Shown here piece after piece: positions 1-10,000 of a stretch of DNA of 64,000 nucleotides. The notes below the pieces were generated by a model that saw only the letters and a program-made list of their open reading frames with translations, did not search any database and was not told the DNA's origin. Origin of the DNA: Planctomycetota bacterium (GTDB lineage Bacteria > Planctomycetota > UBA1135 > UBA2386); assembly GCA_020638735.1 (NCBI GenBank), contig JACKHZ010000011.1, positions 1-64,000 on the forward strand, written 5' to 3'. Made by a program: the position numbers and the translations under genes. How positions within the stretch are numbered: position 1 is the stretch's first letter; each line of letters starts with the position of its first letter.

Positions 1-260
1 CGCTGCTCGGGTTGGAGGACGACGTGTTCGGCCTCGCCAACGGGCTGCCGCCGCACCGGGGCGAGTTGGTTCCTCGCCGGGGCCGTGCCGATGCCGTCGA
101 ACCGATCGTCGAGCTGTCGGGCGCGCACGAGGCTGACCTTCGCAGCCGCCACCAGGCCGCCCCGGACGCAGTGTGGCACGAGGTCGCCGAGCTGGGGCCG
201 CTCTACCGGGTGGGGGAGGTGTTCCCGTTCTGGCCGGCGTGGTTGGGCCAGGTGCGGTGA
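1..260 (+). CDS. C-terminal fragment of an unidentified protein
   Basis: An open frame enters from the left edge and stops at 258-260; about 86 codons are visible. The start lies outside the window, and the TTG at 12 is probably internal. The fragment is rich in Glu, Arg and Pro and ends in an aromatic stretch (VGEVFPFWPAWLG). I do not recognise a domain. No signal peptide or membrane segment can be judged from this end. It could belong to an enzyme whose body lies upstream. The frame is supported only by continuity and by third-position GC bias. Confidence 0.45.
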   Translation, partial: LLGLEDDVFGLANGLPPHRGELVPRRGRADAVEPIVELSGAHEADLRSRHQAAPDAVWHEVAELGPLYRVGEVFPFWPAWLGQVR

Positions 261-539
261 CTCCGCTGGGCCGCTCCCGGGCTCGGTACTCTACGAGTGT
301 CAACCACGATCGCGCTCTCTCCCGGTTCGCGTGAGAGCACGGCACCGCTGCGGTCCGAACACCCACGCTTCCCGCCCTGGCCTGCCCAGCCGACCGCGCT
401 CTCGCGAACCGCGACCCTGCCGCGCGTCATCCGCCGCAAGTGACGCCGAACACGCCCGTTCCGCCCCAGCGCCCCAAAACCGCAACCGCCCCGCGGCTGC
501 TAACCGCGAGGCGATCGGGTCCGCTCGTTACGGCGGAAG
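261..539. other. Intergenic stretch with no recognised feature
   Basis: These 279 bases lie between the partial gene and the tRNA. The short open frames here on both strands have low-complexity Arg/Ala/Ser translations typical of shadow frames in GC-rich DNA. I see no repeat, hairpin or RNA gene. Confidence 0.4.
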
Positions 540-615
540 TGGCTCCTCGAGTAGGACTCGAACCTACGACCCGGTGATTAACAGTCACCTGCTCTACCTA
601 CTGAGCTATCGAGGA
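540..615 (-). tRNA. tRNA-Asn (GTT anticodon), CCA encoded
   Basis: Read on the minus strand, the 7-bp acceptor stem TCCTCGA (615-609) pairs with TCGAGGA (550-544). A discriminator G follows at 543 and an encoded CCA at 542-540. The D-arm contains AGCTCAGTAGGTAGAGC, the anticodon loop is CTGTTAA (anticodon GTT), and the T-arm carries GGTTCGAGTCC. The total is 76 nt. The cloverleaf fits bacterial tRNA-Asn. No other tRNA is adjacent. Confidence 0.95.
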
Positions 616-818
616 TCGCGCCAACGGCTTTCGGCCCGTTGGGGGCGGAAACCTTAGCGAACGCGGGCGCAGGTGCAAGGGGGTGCCGTGCACTCCTGAG
701 CCTGACGCAGGGCGCGTTGGCAACGGGGTTTCGGTGGCGCCGGAACGCACGGTCGTCGCGCCGCAACCGCAGCGTGGGCGAGCCCCGGCCCCAAGCTGCG
801 GGCGGCCCGTCGAACCAG

Positions 819-1460
819 TCACCTGGCGCGGTCCGAAGGCGTGCGCTCGATGCGGGCCCGGCCGGCGGTGGCGTCGCGCAGGGCGGCGACCAACCCTTCG
901 GCTTCGGTCTCGGCGATCGTCAGATCGAACGCGACCGCGGCGCCGTAGTCGGCGTGCTCGGGCGTGACGTGGAAGGCGTGCAACACGCCGGCGATCGCGC
1001 CGGAGTCCTCGTAGCCGTGCTCGACGTGCAGCCTGGCCTGCGGCACGACCTCGACGATCTCGGCGCGATCGAGCGCTTCGGCCGCGGCGCCGCCATACGC
1101 GCGCACGAGGCCGCCGGTGCCGAGCTTGGTGCCGCCGAAGTAGCGCGACACGACCACCAGCACGTCGGTCAGGTCGCGACCGTCGATCTGCTGCAGGATC
1201 GGCCGGCCCGCCGAACCGCTCGGTTCGCCGTCGTCGGAGTAGCGGAAGTCGTGCTCGCCGCGGCCGAGCCGCCACGCGTAGGCGTGGTGGGTGGCGTCGG
1301 GCATGCGCGCCTCGACCGACTGCAGCGCCGCCGCGATCTCGGCCGCGTCGTGCACCGGGAACACGTTGGCGATGTGCCGCGAGCCCTTGGTCTTGTCCGG
1401 CTCGTGCTCGAACGGCGCGGCTACGGTGCGGTAGGAGTCGGCGGGAGAAGGTGCGCTCAT
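819..1460 (-). CDS. yigZ: YigZ/IMPACT family protein (UPF0029)
   Basis: This 213-residue protein has the size and layout of the YigZ/IMPACT family. The N-terminal UPF0029 domain (about residues 15-130) carries the family signatures KTKGSRHIANVFPV, HHAYAWRLG, DDGEPSGSAGRPIL and VVVSRYFGGTKLGTGGLVRAY. A ferredoxin-like C-terminal domain (DUF1949-like) follows from about 140. The bacterial members are structurally known but their role is unsettled; eukaryotic IMPACT regulates the kinase GCN2. The ATG start gives the usual short N-terminus before the family core. The protein is cytosolic, with no signal or membrane segment. It stands alone between the tRNA and a convergent-free minus-strand neighbour. 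Confidence 0.92.
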   Translation of the reverse strand: MSAPSPADSYRTVAAPFEHEPDKTKGSRHIANVFPVHDAAEIAAALQSVEARMPDATHHAYAWRLGRGEHDFRYSDDGEPSGSAGRPILQQIDGRDLTDVLVVVSRYFGGTKLGTGGLVRAYGGAAAEALDRAEIVEVVPQARLHVEHGYEDSGAIAGVLHAFHVTPEHADYGAAVAFDLTIAETEAEGLVAALRDATAGRARIERTPSDRAR

Positions 1461-1512
1461 CGGATCGATCGCAGGTCGAAGCGCGGCACGTTAGCGCGCA
1501 CTTCGCGGCCGT

Positions 1513-3642
1513 TCACTTCGCGTCCCATCGCACCGCGTCCCACTCGGTCAGCCGGTCGACGCCGCCGTAGGTCGGATACTCGTCGGGCGGGCGCACGCGG
1601 TGCTCGCGGCGATGGGCCTGGATGGTCTTGGCCTTCTGCAGCAGCGCCGCGTCGCCGTCGCGCTCGGCGACCACCCGCGCGATCTCGACTGCGCCCATCG
1701 ACCACTCGGAGAACGCCGTCTGGAAGCCCCACTGCACCAGCGTCTCGTCGCGCGAGCGCCACTGCTCGGCGGTGAACGGCGCGCCGTCGAGCCAGCGCAT
1801 CGCCATCGCCACCTCGTCGACCTGTTCGTCGAGCCGCCAGCCGTGTCGCACGACGTTGCAAGCCAGCGCCTCGGCCAGCGTGCGCGCCTTGTCGTCGCCG
1901 GTCAGGCGGTGCACGGCCGCGTAGCCGACCGCGGCGAGCGCGTCCTGCCACGGGTTCCAGTAGGCGAACTTGCCGTGCAGCTGGCGCTCGTCGGGGTCGT
2001 TGACGGCCATCGGCCGCACGCGATCGTCGGCCAGCGTGCGGCCGGCCCACTCCGGGAAGTAGACCTGCTCGAGGCGCTGCAGCATGCGCTCGCGCAGCCG
2101 CTCGTCGCCGGTGACGCACAGGTTCCACGACGCCGACAGCTCGGTGCGGCCGGCGCCGCGCGGCGCGCCGCTGTGCGACGTCGTGAACTCAGGGTCGATG
2201 GTCTGGCCGGCGAGGTAGAGCCGCGCCTCGTTCTCCAGCTCGCGCCGCGCCCAGTGCGCGCCGGTCAGCAGCGCGTAGGCCGCGAGGTAGTTGTTGGACC
2301 AGTGCTGGCGGTCCTTGCCGGTCCAGCCGTGCGCCTCGAACGGCGGCTCGGGCACCGGCTTGCCGAGCCGGTCCTTCGACACCTCGGGGTGCCAGTGCGT
2401 GCGGCCCGACCACACGACCCAGTCCGGGTGCTGCGCCGGATCGACCGGTTCGCCGTCCAGCTCGAAGAAGTGCACGGGCCGACAGGCCTCCTGCAGCACC
2501 GACAGCTCGACCTCCAGCAGCATGCTCGGCACGCCGCTCCACGCCACCTCGCCGAGCTTCTCGGTGCCGAAGTCGGCCTGGTCGCCGGTCTGCCCGGCCA
2601 TGCGCTGCAGGCCGTGCGGGAACACGCCGAACGGGTCGCCGCCGGGCCGCTCGCGCTGCACGAACAGCCGGTGCCGGCGCGCGAAGTAGCCGCGCAGCGC
2701 GTTGCCCGCGAGCCACGGCGGCGGCGGGGGCACCAGGCCGAACGGCCCGAACGCCGAGGTCTCGCGCCAGCTGGTCGCGGCCAGCAGCGGCACCACCGCC
2801 GCCGCGCGCAGCGTGTCGTCGGCGAGCGCGTCCGCGCCCGCGAGCGGCGGCACCAGCACGCCGACGCGGCGCAGCCCCTGGCCGTCGCCGATCACCGACT
2901 TGCGCAGCAGCACGGCGCGGCTGCCGTCGGGCAGCAGCGTGTCGTGCACGCCGAGGTAGCCGGGGTGGCGCAGCACCAGCGCCATGCCCTTGACCCGCAC
3001 CGCCAGTTCGTCGACCGGGCACTGCATCGCCGCGATCGTCGGGTCGGAGCAGAACACCGTCAGCGCGACGTCGATGTGCCGCTGGTCGCGGCCGACGGTC
3101 AGGATCAGTTCCGCGACGAGGCCGGTGTCGGCGAGGCGCGCGCGGCGCAGCTCGACGCGGCGCAGCGGGTTCTTCTCCAGGTCGCGCACGCGCACCGGCG
3201 CTTCGCGCACGACCCGCTCGCCCTGCCGGAGCTCGACGACCAGCTGGTGCGCGGGCATCGCGATCTCGGCGTCGCTGACGCCGCCGCCGCCGGCCAGCAG
3301 CGGCAGCCGGACCTCGGACAGCTTGTCGACGCGCGCTTCGAACAGGCACAGCGCCTGCCGCCACGAGCCGTCGGGCCAACGCGCGCCGAACGGCTCCCAG
3401 ACGGTCGGCCGGTCGGCGATCGACAGCTGCGGGGCCTCGCGCGCGACGCCCTGCGCGAACGGCACGACCACCGACGCGACCTCGCGGCGGGGGAACGGCG
3501 CCAGGTTCTGCAGCACGATCTCGCGCGGTGCAGCAGGCGCTGCCGGCGCGGGGGCGGGCGATTGTGCCGACAGCGCGACCGCCGACGACGCCGCTGCGAG
3601 CAGCCAGGGCAGCAGGAACGGGATCGGGCGGGCGCTTCGCAT
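1513..3642 (-). CDS. Large secreted protein, possibly PcRGLX-like carbohydrate-active
   Basis: This is a 709-residue protein with a clear signal peptide: MRSAR, then a hydrophobic run ending SAVALSAQ near residue 27, then a Pro/Ala linker. The mature N-terminus (about 40-110) has a beta-rich pattern (SVVVPFAQG, then FGARWPDGSWRQAL) that recalls the first domain of exo-rhamnogalacturonan lyase-like (PcRGLX) proteins. The central and C-terminal parts contain Trp/Tyr-rich helical stretches (NNYLAAYALLTGAHWARRELE, FAYWNPWQDALAAVGYAAVHRLTG) of the kind found in alpha/alpha barrels of polysaccharide-active proteins. The family assignment is my inference from pattern only. Secretion to the envelope or outside is well supported. 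The gene is divergent from the next gene with only 30 bp between the starts. Confidence 0.75.
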   Translation of the reverse strand: MRSARPIPFLLPWLLAAASSAVALSAQSPAPAPAAPAAPREIVLQNLAPFPRREVASVVVPFAQGVAREAPQLSIADRPTVWEPFGARWPDGSWRQALCLFEARVDKLSEVRLPLLAGGGGVSDAEIAMPAHQLVVELRQGERVVREAPVRVRDLEKNPLRRVELRRARLADTGLVAELILTVGRDQRHIDVALTVFCSDPTIAAMQCPVDELAVRVKGMALVLRHPGYLGVHDTLLPDGSRAVLLRKSVIGDGQGLRRVGVLVPPLAGADALADDTLRAAAVVPLLAATSWRETSAFGPFGLVPPPPPWLAGNALRGYFARRHRLFVQRERPGGDPFGVFPHGLQRMAGQTGDQADFGTEKLGEVAWSGVPSMLLEVELSVLQEACRPVHFFELDGEPVDPAQHPDWVVWSGRTHWHPEVSKDRLGKPVPEPPFEAHGWTGKDRQHWSNNYLAAYALLTGAHWARRELENEARLYLAGQTIDPEFTTSHSGAPRGAGRTELSASWNLCVTGDERLRERMLQRLEQVYFPEWAGRTLADDRVRPMAVNDPDERQLHGKFAYWNPWQDALAAVGYAAVHRLTGDDKARTLAEALACNVVRHGWRLDEQVDEVAMAMRWLDGAPFTAEQWRSRDETLVQWGFQTAFSEWSMGAVEIARVVAERDGDAALLQKAKTIQAHRREHRVRPPDEYPTYGGVDRLTEWDAVRWDAK

Positions 3643-3672
3643 GCGTCGCCATCATCCCGTAGCCTGTCGCGG

Positions 3673-6036
3673 ATGCGACCCCTCGCCGACCGCTTCTTCT
3701 CCGCGGCGTTGCCCGTGCTCTGCGCGCTGGCCGCCGCCGCGCCGGTCCTCGGCCAGCAGGACCAGGCGGCGCTGCTCGCCCGCGAGCAGCAACTGGCCGC
3801 GAAGGCCGTGCCCGGGCTGCACGCGCTGGCCGACGCGCTGGTCGCCGAGAAGCAGTACGGCCAGGCCGCCGCGCTGCGCCGCGAGATCTGGATGGACTAC
3901 GACGAGAACGACGCGCGGTCGCGGCAGACGACCGGCTTCGTGCAGGTCGGCAGCCTGTGGCGAAAGGACGACAAGGCGGCGGTGCTCGAGCGCGACCTCA
4001 AGGGCAACAAGTCCAAGCTGAAGAAGATCGAGCGCGAGCAGGACAAGTTGTTCGCCGAGCTGCTGCAGGAGCACCGCGCGCTGGCGCAGGGCTTCACCCA
4101 GGCCGGCGTCGGCGACCGGGCCGCGAAGCACTGGCGGCGCGTGCTGCGCTTCGCGCCCGGCGACGCCGAGGCGGCGCAGGCGCTGGCGCTGCGCGAGTTC
4201 GAGGGCTTCACCGGCACCGAGCTGGAGCTGCGCATGCTGCGCCGCAGCCGCGCGATCCGCGGCGCGGTCGACTGGCTCAACCGCCAGCAGTTCCCGGTCC
4301 AGGACATCGGCGACCGGCGGCAGCCGCTGCTCGAGGCGGCCGGCATCGCGCACAGCGGCGTGCAGAGCGAGCACTACCAGGTGTGGGGGCCGATGTCGCA
4401 CGACGACCTCGCGACGCTGGCGCAGGACTGCGAGCGGTCGCTGCTGCTGGCGCACACGCTGTTCGGCACGTCGCTCGGCGAGCCGTTCCACCCGCGGCGG
4501 CTGCGCAACCTCGTGTTCACCGCCGACCAGGAGCAGTACACGGCGGCGCTGACGGTCTGCCGCGGCCAGTTCGACCAGTCGCGCTTCGAGTTCTTCCGCG
4601 ACGTCGTCGACCAGTGCTTCGTCAGCCACGGCGGCGAGGACCTGCGGCTGCACAAGCTGGTCGAGGGCATGCCGGTGGCGCGCGACCAGGCGGTGCGCGG
4701 CGTCATGCAGGACGCGTCGGGCGTCAAGGCCGAAGGGCTGTGGGAAGGCCTCGGCCACGCCGCCTGCGGGCTGTTGTTCGGCCGCACGTTGTGCTTCCTG
4801 CTCGAGCAGCAGGAACAGCGCACCGCGGCGAGCTGGGAGCAGAAGCTGCTCGAACCCGACCTCGAAGTGTGGATGCAGATCGCGCAGGAATCGGCGTGGG
4901 CGAAGAGCGACACGCGCAGCAGCGAGCTGGTGCTGCTGTCGGCGGCGCGCTTCACCACCGAGCAGCGCGTCAAGGCGTGGGCGATCGCGCACTACCTGCT
5001 GCACTGGCGGCCCAACTACCTGCTCGAGCTCGACCAGAGCCAGAACGCGTCGATCCACACGCCGCCCGATGTCGAGGCCGAGTTCCTGCGCCGCACCGGC
5101 TACGAGCTGCCGCGCATCGACGAGGAGTGGCGTTCGTTCTGGGCTCGCAGCGACGCGCTGCGGCAGGCGATGACCAAGGACCCGCTGCCCAACGAGGGCG
5201 CCAAGAACCGCAAGGCGATCGAGCGCGGCCGCGACGTCGTCGACGCCGTCTGCGCAGCGCGCGCGGCGGCCGGCCAGGGGCCCGTCGGGTGGTTCGTCGA
5301 CGAGCAGAACCCGGACTTTGCCACGGTGCGCGCCTACGAGGTCGCGCTGCAGAAGGCCGAGCGCGAGGCGGAGCGCGCCGAGAAGGCGAAGAAGGCCGGC
5401 AAGAAGGCCGATCCGGTGGAGATGCCGGCGCCGCCGGCGGCGATCGGCCGGACCGTGCTGTGGTCGCGCTCCGAACACGCGGCCGACGCGGTGCGCGAGT
5501 GGATGGCCGATCCGGCGCAGCGCGACGCGCTGCTGCACCCGGGTCGCGACCTCTGCGGCGTGGCCGGCGACGGTGGTGCGTTCCTCGTCTCGGTGGCGCT
5601 GCCGGCCGAACCGGCCGAGAGCGGCGAGCCGTTGGCGTGGCCGCGCGACGGTCAGGGCGCGGTGCCCTGCGGGGTGCGCGTCGGCGACCTCGGCGCGCGG
5701 GCGCAGGCGGCGCTGGCGGCCGCGGGCAAGCAGGCCGACGACCGCGTCGGCGTGCCGTTGACGCTGCACTTCGCGCGCGCCGTCAAGCTGCCGCTGCTGC
5801 AGATCGTGCAGTGCGAGGCGTTCGACGGCAACTTGCGCGTCGACGGCGTGACGGTGGTCTACGCTTTGGACGCGGCCGGCGACGGTGCGCCGCCGGACAC
5901 CTGCGTCGGCGTGGTCGCGTTCGTGCCGCTGCAGCCGCTCGGGGCCGGTCACGAGGTCGAGGTGCGTTGGCAGGTGCCGGGGGTCATGCTGGGCAAGGAC
6001 CGCAGCTTCCCGACGCTGCGCTTCACCACCGGGTGA
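3673..6036 (+). CDS. Secreted protein with peptidase-MA-like and degenerate CAP-like regions
   Basis: This 787-residue protein starts at ATG 3673, the first start that yields a signal peptide (LPVLCALAAAAPVLGQ). The next 170 residues are helical and TPR-like, Lys/Glu-rich around KGNKSKLKKIEREQDK. The middle (about 240-420) resembles DUF1570/peptidase-MA-like proteins (SEHYQVWGPMSHDDLATLAQ), but the place where those enzymes have HExxH reads EGLWEGLGHAACGLLFG, so the zinc site looks lost. The last 300 residues begin DVVDAVCAARAAAGQGPVGW and continue to VREWMADPAQRDALLHPG, a pattern like CAP/SCP domains, again without obvious catalytic His/Glu. A Lys/Ala-rich insert (about 560-590) separates the two halves. 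It is probably an exported non-enzymatic binding or structural protein. Confidence 0.75.
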   Translation: MRPLADRFFSAALPVLCALAAAAPVLGQQDQAALLAREQQLAAKAVPGLHALADALVAEKQYGQAAALRREIWMDYDENDARSRQTTGFVQVGSLWRKDDKAAVLERDLKGNKSKLKKIEREQDKLFAELLQEHRALAQGFTQAGVGDRAAKHWRRVLRFAPGDAEAAQALALREFEGFTGTELELRMLRRSRAIRGAVDWLNRQQFPVQDIGDRRQPLLEAAGIAHSGVQSEHYQVWGPMSHDDLATLAQDCERSLLLAHTLFGTSLGEPFHPRRLRNLVFTADQEQYTAALTVCRGQFDQSRFEFFRDVVDQCFVSHGGEDLRLHKLVEGMPVARDQAVRGVMQDASGVKAEGLWEGLGHAACGLLFGRTLCFLLEQQEQRTAASWEQKLLEPDLEVWMQIAQESAWAKSDTRSSELVLLSAARFTTEQRVKAWAIAHYLLHWRPNYLLELDQSQNASIHTPPDVEAEFLRRTGYELPRIDEEWRSFWARSDALRQAMTKDPLPNEGAKNRKAIERGRDVVDAVCAARAAAGQGPVGWFVDEQNPDFATVRAYEVALQKAEREAERAEKAKKAGKKADPVEMPAPPAAIGRTVLWSRSEHAADAVREWMADPAQRDALLHPGRDLCGVAGDGGAFLVSVALPAEPAESGEPLAWPRDGQGAVPCGVRVGDLGARAQAALAAAGKQADDRVGVPLTLHFARAVKLPLLQIVQCEAFDGNLRVDGVTVVYALDAAGDGAPPDTCVGVVAFVPLQPLGAGHEVEVRWQVPGVMLGKDRSFPTLRFTTG

Positions 6037-6056
6037 GCTGCAAGACCGCGCCAGCG

Positions 6057-6854
6057 TTACCGCCGCCACAACGCGGCGCGCGCCGCCGGCCACAGATCGG
6101 CGTGGCCGCAGCCGTCGAGCGCGTGGAACGTCGCGCGCGCGCCGAAGCGCCGCGCCACCGCCTCCGCGCCGGCGATCGGCAGCGCGTCGTCGAGCGTGCC
6201 GTGCGCGATCTCGACCGGGCAGCAGACCCGGTCGACGGCGCTGTCGAGCTCGTAGCGTTCGCTCGCACGCAGCCGGCCGAACAGGCCGAACGGCATGATC
6301 GGGATGTCGTCGCCGGTCGCCAGCAGCACCAGCCGGCGCGGCGTCTCGCCCTGGTCGCAGAGCCACGCGCACAGGTGCGGCGCCAGCACCGAGCCGAGCG
6401 AGTAGCCCCAGATCTCGGTGCGCGCGGCGGTCGCGCCGAGCTGTCGGAGGCGGCGCCATTGCAGCTGCAGGTCGGTGCGCAGCGCGGCCTGGTCGGGTGC
6501 GCCGCCCGACGCCTCGAAGCCGCGGTAGGCCCAGAAGGCGAGGCCGACGTCGTCGTCGCCGCGCAGGCCGTCGAGCACGTCACGGAAGCCGCGCAGCAGG
6601 TCGGTCGAGTTGCCGGGCACGAACAGGATCCAGCGCGCGTCGGGCGACCGCGGCGGACGCACCAGGCCGACCAGCTCGACGCCGGGGGCGACCTCGAGGC
6701 GGTCGACCTGCCAGCCGGCCGTGGCGAGCGCGGCCACCTCGGCGTCCGACTTGCGGTCGATCCAGTAGGCGAAGCGGTGCCGCTTGCCGAGCAGGTACCA
6801 GACGGCGGGCAGCGCGAGCAGGGCGGCTGCGGCCAGCAACAGGCGGAACTTCAC
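6057..6854 (-). CDS. Membrane-anchored alpha/beta hydrolase
   Basis: This is 265 residues from the GTG at 6854. That start puts Lys-Phe-Arg directly before a hydrophobic anchor (LLLAAAALLALPAVWYLLG). An ATG at 6968 would add about 38 unlikely Arg/Ala-rich residues. The fold signatures of alpha/beta hydrolases are present in order: strand plus oxyanion region (RWILFVPGNS), nucleophile elbow GYSLGS, acid-bearing loop (GTLDDALPI) and catalytic His near the end (GCGHADLW). The relatives are ABHD12/13- or BAAT-like esterases and peptidases of unknown substrate. The gene is convergent with the preceding secreted-protein gene (20 bp apart) and divergent from the NRPS gene. Confidence 0.83.
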   Translation of the reverse strand: MKFRLLLAAAALLALPAVWYLLGKRHRFAYWIDRKSDAEVAALATAGWQVDRLEVAPGVELVGLVRPPRSPDARWILFVPGNSTDLLRGFRDVLDGLRGDDDVGLAFWAYRGFEASGGAPDQAALRTDLQLQWRRLRQLGATAARTEIWGYSLGSVLAPHLCAWLCDQGETPRRLVLLATGDDIPIMPFGLFGRLRASERYELDSAVDRVCCPVEIAHGTLDDALPIAGAEAVARRFGARATFHALDGCGHADLWPAARAALWRR

Positions 6855-7011
6855 CGTCGCGGAGACTACGATGCCATGGGCGTTCCGGCATGCGGGATTC
6901 CGCGCCCGCCGAACCGCCCGCCGACGAGGGGACCGGGCCGCAGCGCGCATGGAGCGCGTCGCCGGCACCCGGTATCAAGGACCCGTCCGCCTACTCCCGA
7001 TCCAAGCCCTG

Positions 7012-10000
7012 ATGCCGTCTCCGCTCGCCGCTGTCTTCGTCGGCTCCGACACCCTGCTGCTGCAATGCCTCGACGCCTACCGCGAGCGGGGTCACCGCGT
7101 CGCCGTCGTCGCCACCGACACCGACAAGGTGCGCCGGTACTGCGCCGAGCACGGGCTGCGCTGCGTCGCGGCCGACGAGACGCTCGCCGCCTCGCTGCAG
7201 GGGGAGGTGTTCGACCACCTGTTCGCGATCACCTGGCTGTCGCTGTTGCCCGAGGCCGTGCTGCGGCTGCCGAAGGTCTCGGCGATCAACTTCCACGACG
7301 GTCCGCTGCCGCGTTACGCCGGCCTCAACGCGACCTGTTGGGCGATCCACGGCGGCGAACGCGAACACGGCGTGACCTGGCACGTCATCGAGCCGAAGGC
7401 CGACACCGGCGGCATCCTGCTGCAGCAGACGTTCGCCATCGCCGACGACGACACCGCGTTCACGCTCAACGCGCGCTGCTTCGAGCACGGCCAGCGCACC
7501 TTCGTCGAGCTGCTGGACCGGCTCGCCGCCGGTCCGGTCGAGGCGCAGCCGCAGGACCTGTCGCGACGCACGTGGTTCGGCCGCGACGCGCGGCCCGAAG
7601 CGCTCGCCGTGTTGGACTTCTCCCGGCCGGCCGTCGAGGTGGCGCGGCTGGTGCGCGCGTTCGACCACGGCGGCTACCAGAACCCGCTGGCGATCGCCAA
7701 GGTGCGCGCGGCGAAGGGGGTGTTCGTGCCCGGTGGCGTGGAGCTGCACGGCAGCAGCGGCCGGGCGGCGGGCACCGTCACGGCGATCGACGCCGAGCAC
7801 GTGCAGGTCGCGTGCGCCGATGGCGAGGTGCGACTGCTGCGGCCGCGCTGCCTGCGCGGCTCGCCGCTCGGGCCGCTGGCGCTGGCCGAGCTCGGCGTGA
7901 CGGTCGGCGCGGTGCTGCCGTCGGTCGACGCGACGCAGCGCGCGCGCTGGACGGCGCTCGGCAAGGTCGCCGCCGCCGGCGAACGGCGCTGGCTCGCGGC
8001 GCTGCCCAAGGTGGCGCCGATGCCGGTGCCCGACGCCACACCGGGGGATCGCGCGGTCGAAGTGGCCGAGGTGGCGACGCCGCTGGGCCATGGCGATGCG
8101 CGGCGGCACGCGGCGTTGTGCGCGGCGTTCCTGCTGCGCAACGGCGGCCACGCCCAGGCCGACGTCGGCTTCGTCTCGGCCGCGACCGCGGTGCCGGCGG
8201 ACGACGCGGCGCTGGTGGTGCCGTGCCCGCCGATGTCGCTGGCGGTCGGCGACGCGGCGACCGTCGAGCAGGCGCTGGCGGCGATCGGCGCGGCGTTCGA
8301 CGAACGCGAGGCGCGCGGGCCGCTGCTGCGCGAGCTGGTGGTGCGGCGACCAGACCTGCTGCCGGGCAACGCCGTGCTCGAGCCGCCGGTGCGCATCGCG
8401 ATCGGCGCTGCGCCCGCCGTCGACAAGGGCACGTTGACGCTGCACATCGGTGACGACGGCGCGGTGTCGCTGCGCTTCGACGCGGCGACGCTGTCGCGCG
8501 ACGCGGCCGCGGCGCTGGCGGCGCGGCTCGGCGTGTTCGCCGCCGCGGCGGGCGCCGCCGCGCAGCAGCCGCTGCGGCAGGTGGCGATGCTCGACGCCGC
8601 CGAGCTCGACCGGCAGCTGCGCGAGTGGAACGCGACCCAGGGCCCGGCGATCGCCGAGCCGTTCGTGCACCGCCAGTTCGCGGCGATGGCGCAGCGGCAG
8701 CCGGAGCACGTCGCGCTGCGCTCGGGCGACGCGACGATGAGCTACCGCGAGCTGCTGCAGGCGGTTGAACGGCTGGCCGGCTGGCTGCGCGGCCGGGGCG
8801 TCGGCCGCGGCGATCGTGTCGGCATCTGCACCGAGCGCACCTTCGGCATGGTCACCGCGGCGCTGGCGACGCTGCGCTGCGGCGCCGCCTACGTGCCGCT
8901 CGATCCCGGCTACCCGCGCGAGCGGCTGTCGTTCATGGCCGGCGACGTGGAGCTCGCGGCGCTGATCGTCGACACGCGCAGCGCCCAGGCCGCGCCGGTC
9001 GCGGCTTGTCCGCGCATCGACCTCGACGCCGACGCCGACGCGATCGCCGACGCCGACGTGCTGCTCGACGACCCGACCGAAGCCGACCAGCTCGCCTACG
9101 TGATCTACACGTCGGGCTCGACCGGCCGGCCGAAGGGCGTGATGGTGCGGCACCGCAACGTCACCAACTTCTTCGCCGGCATGGACCGCTGTCTCGGCGC
9201 CGATCAGCCGGGCTACGCGCCCGGCACGTGGCTGGCGGTGACCAGCCTGTCGTTCGACATCTCGGTGCTGGAGCTGTGGTGGACGCTGTGCCGCGGCTTC
9301 ACCGTGGTGCTGCACAAGGGCGAGGCCGACAAGCCGCAGCAGGCGCCGCCGCAGGCGGCGTCGACGCGGCCGATCTCGTTCAGCATGTTCTACTTCGCCA
9401 GCGACGAGGGCGAGCACAAGCAGGACAAGTACCGGCTGCTGCTGGAGGGCGCGCGCTTCGCCGACCAGCACGGCTTCGAGGCGGTGTGGACACCGGAGCG
9501 GCACTTCCACGCCTTCGGCGGGCTCTATCCCAACCCGGCGGTCGCGTCGGCGGCGCTGGCGACGATGACCAAGAACGTGCAGATCCGCGCCGGTTCGTGC
9601 GTGGCGACGCTGCACCACCCGATCCGCATCGCCGAGGACTGGTCGCTGGTCGACAACCTGTCGAACGGCCGCGTCGGCGTCGCCTTCGCCGCCGGCTGGC
9701 ACGGCCGCGACTTCGTGCTGCGGCCGGAGACGTTCGCCGACCGCAAGAACGAGATGTTCAAGATCCTCGATCAGGTGCAGCGGCTGTGGCGCGGCGAGAC
9801 GCTCGAGTTCGCCGGGCCCGACGGCAAGCAGCACCAGATCAAGACGCTGCCGCGGCCGATCCAGCCGAAGCTGCCGGTCTGGGTCACGGTCGCCGGCAAT
9901 CCGGAGACCTACCGCATGGCCGGCGAGAGCGGCAACCACGTGCTGACGCACCTGCTCGGCCAGAGCCTCGAGGAGCTGCAGCACAAGCTCGAGGTCTACC

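Noticed and set aside
1600..3672. Long upstream extension of the secreted protein that starts at 3673
   Set aside because: The extension is antisense to another well-supported gene, is Arg/Ala/His-rich, and puts the signal peptide in the middle of the chain.
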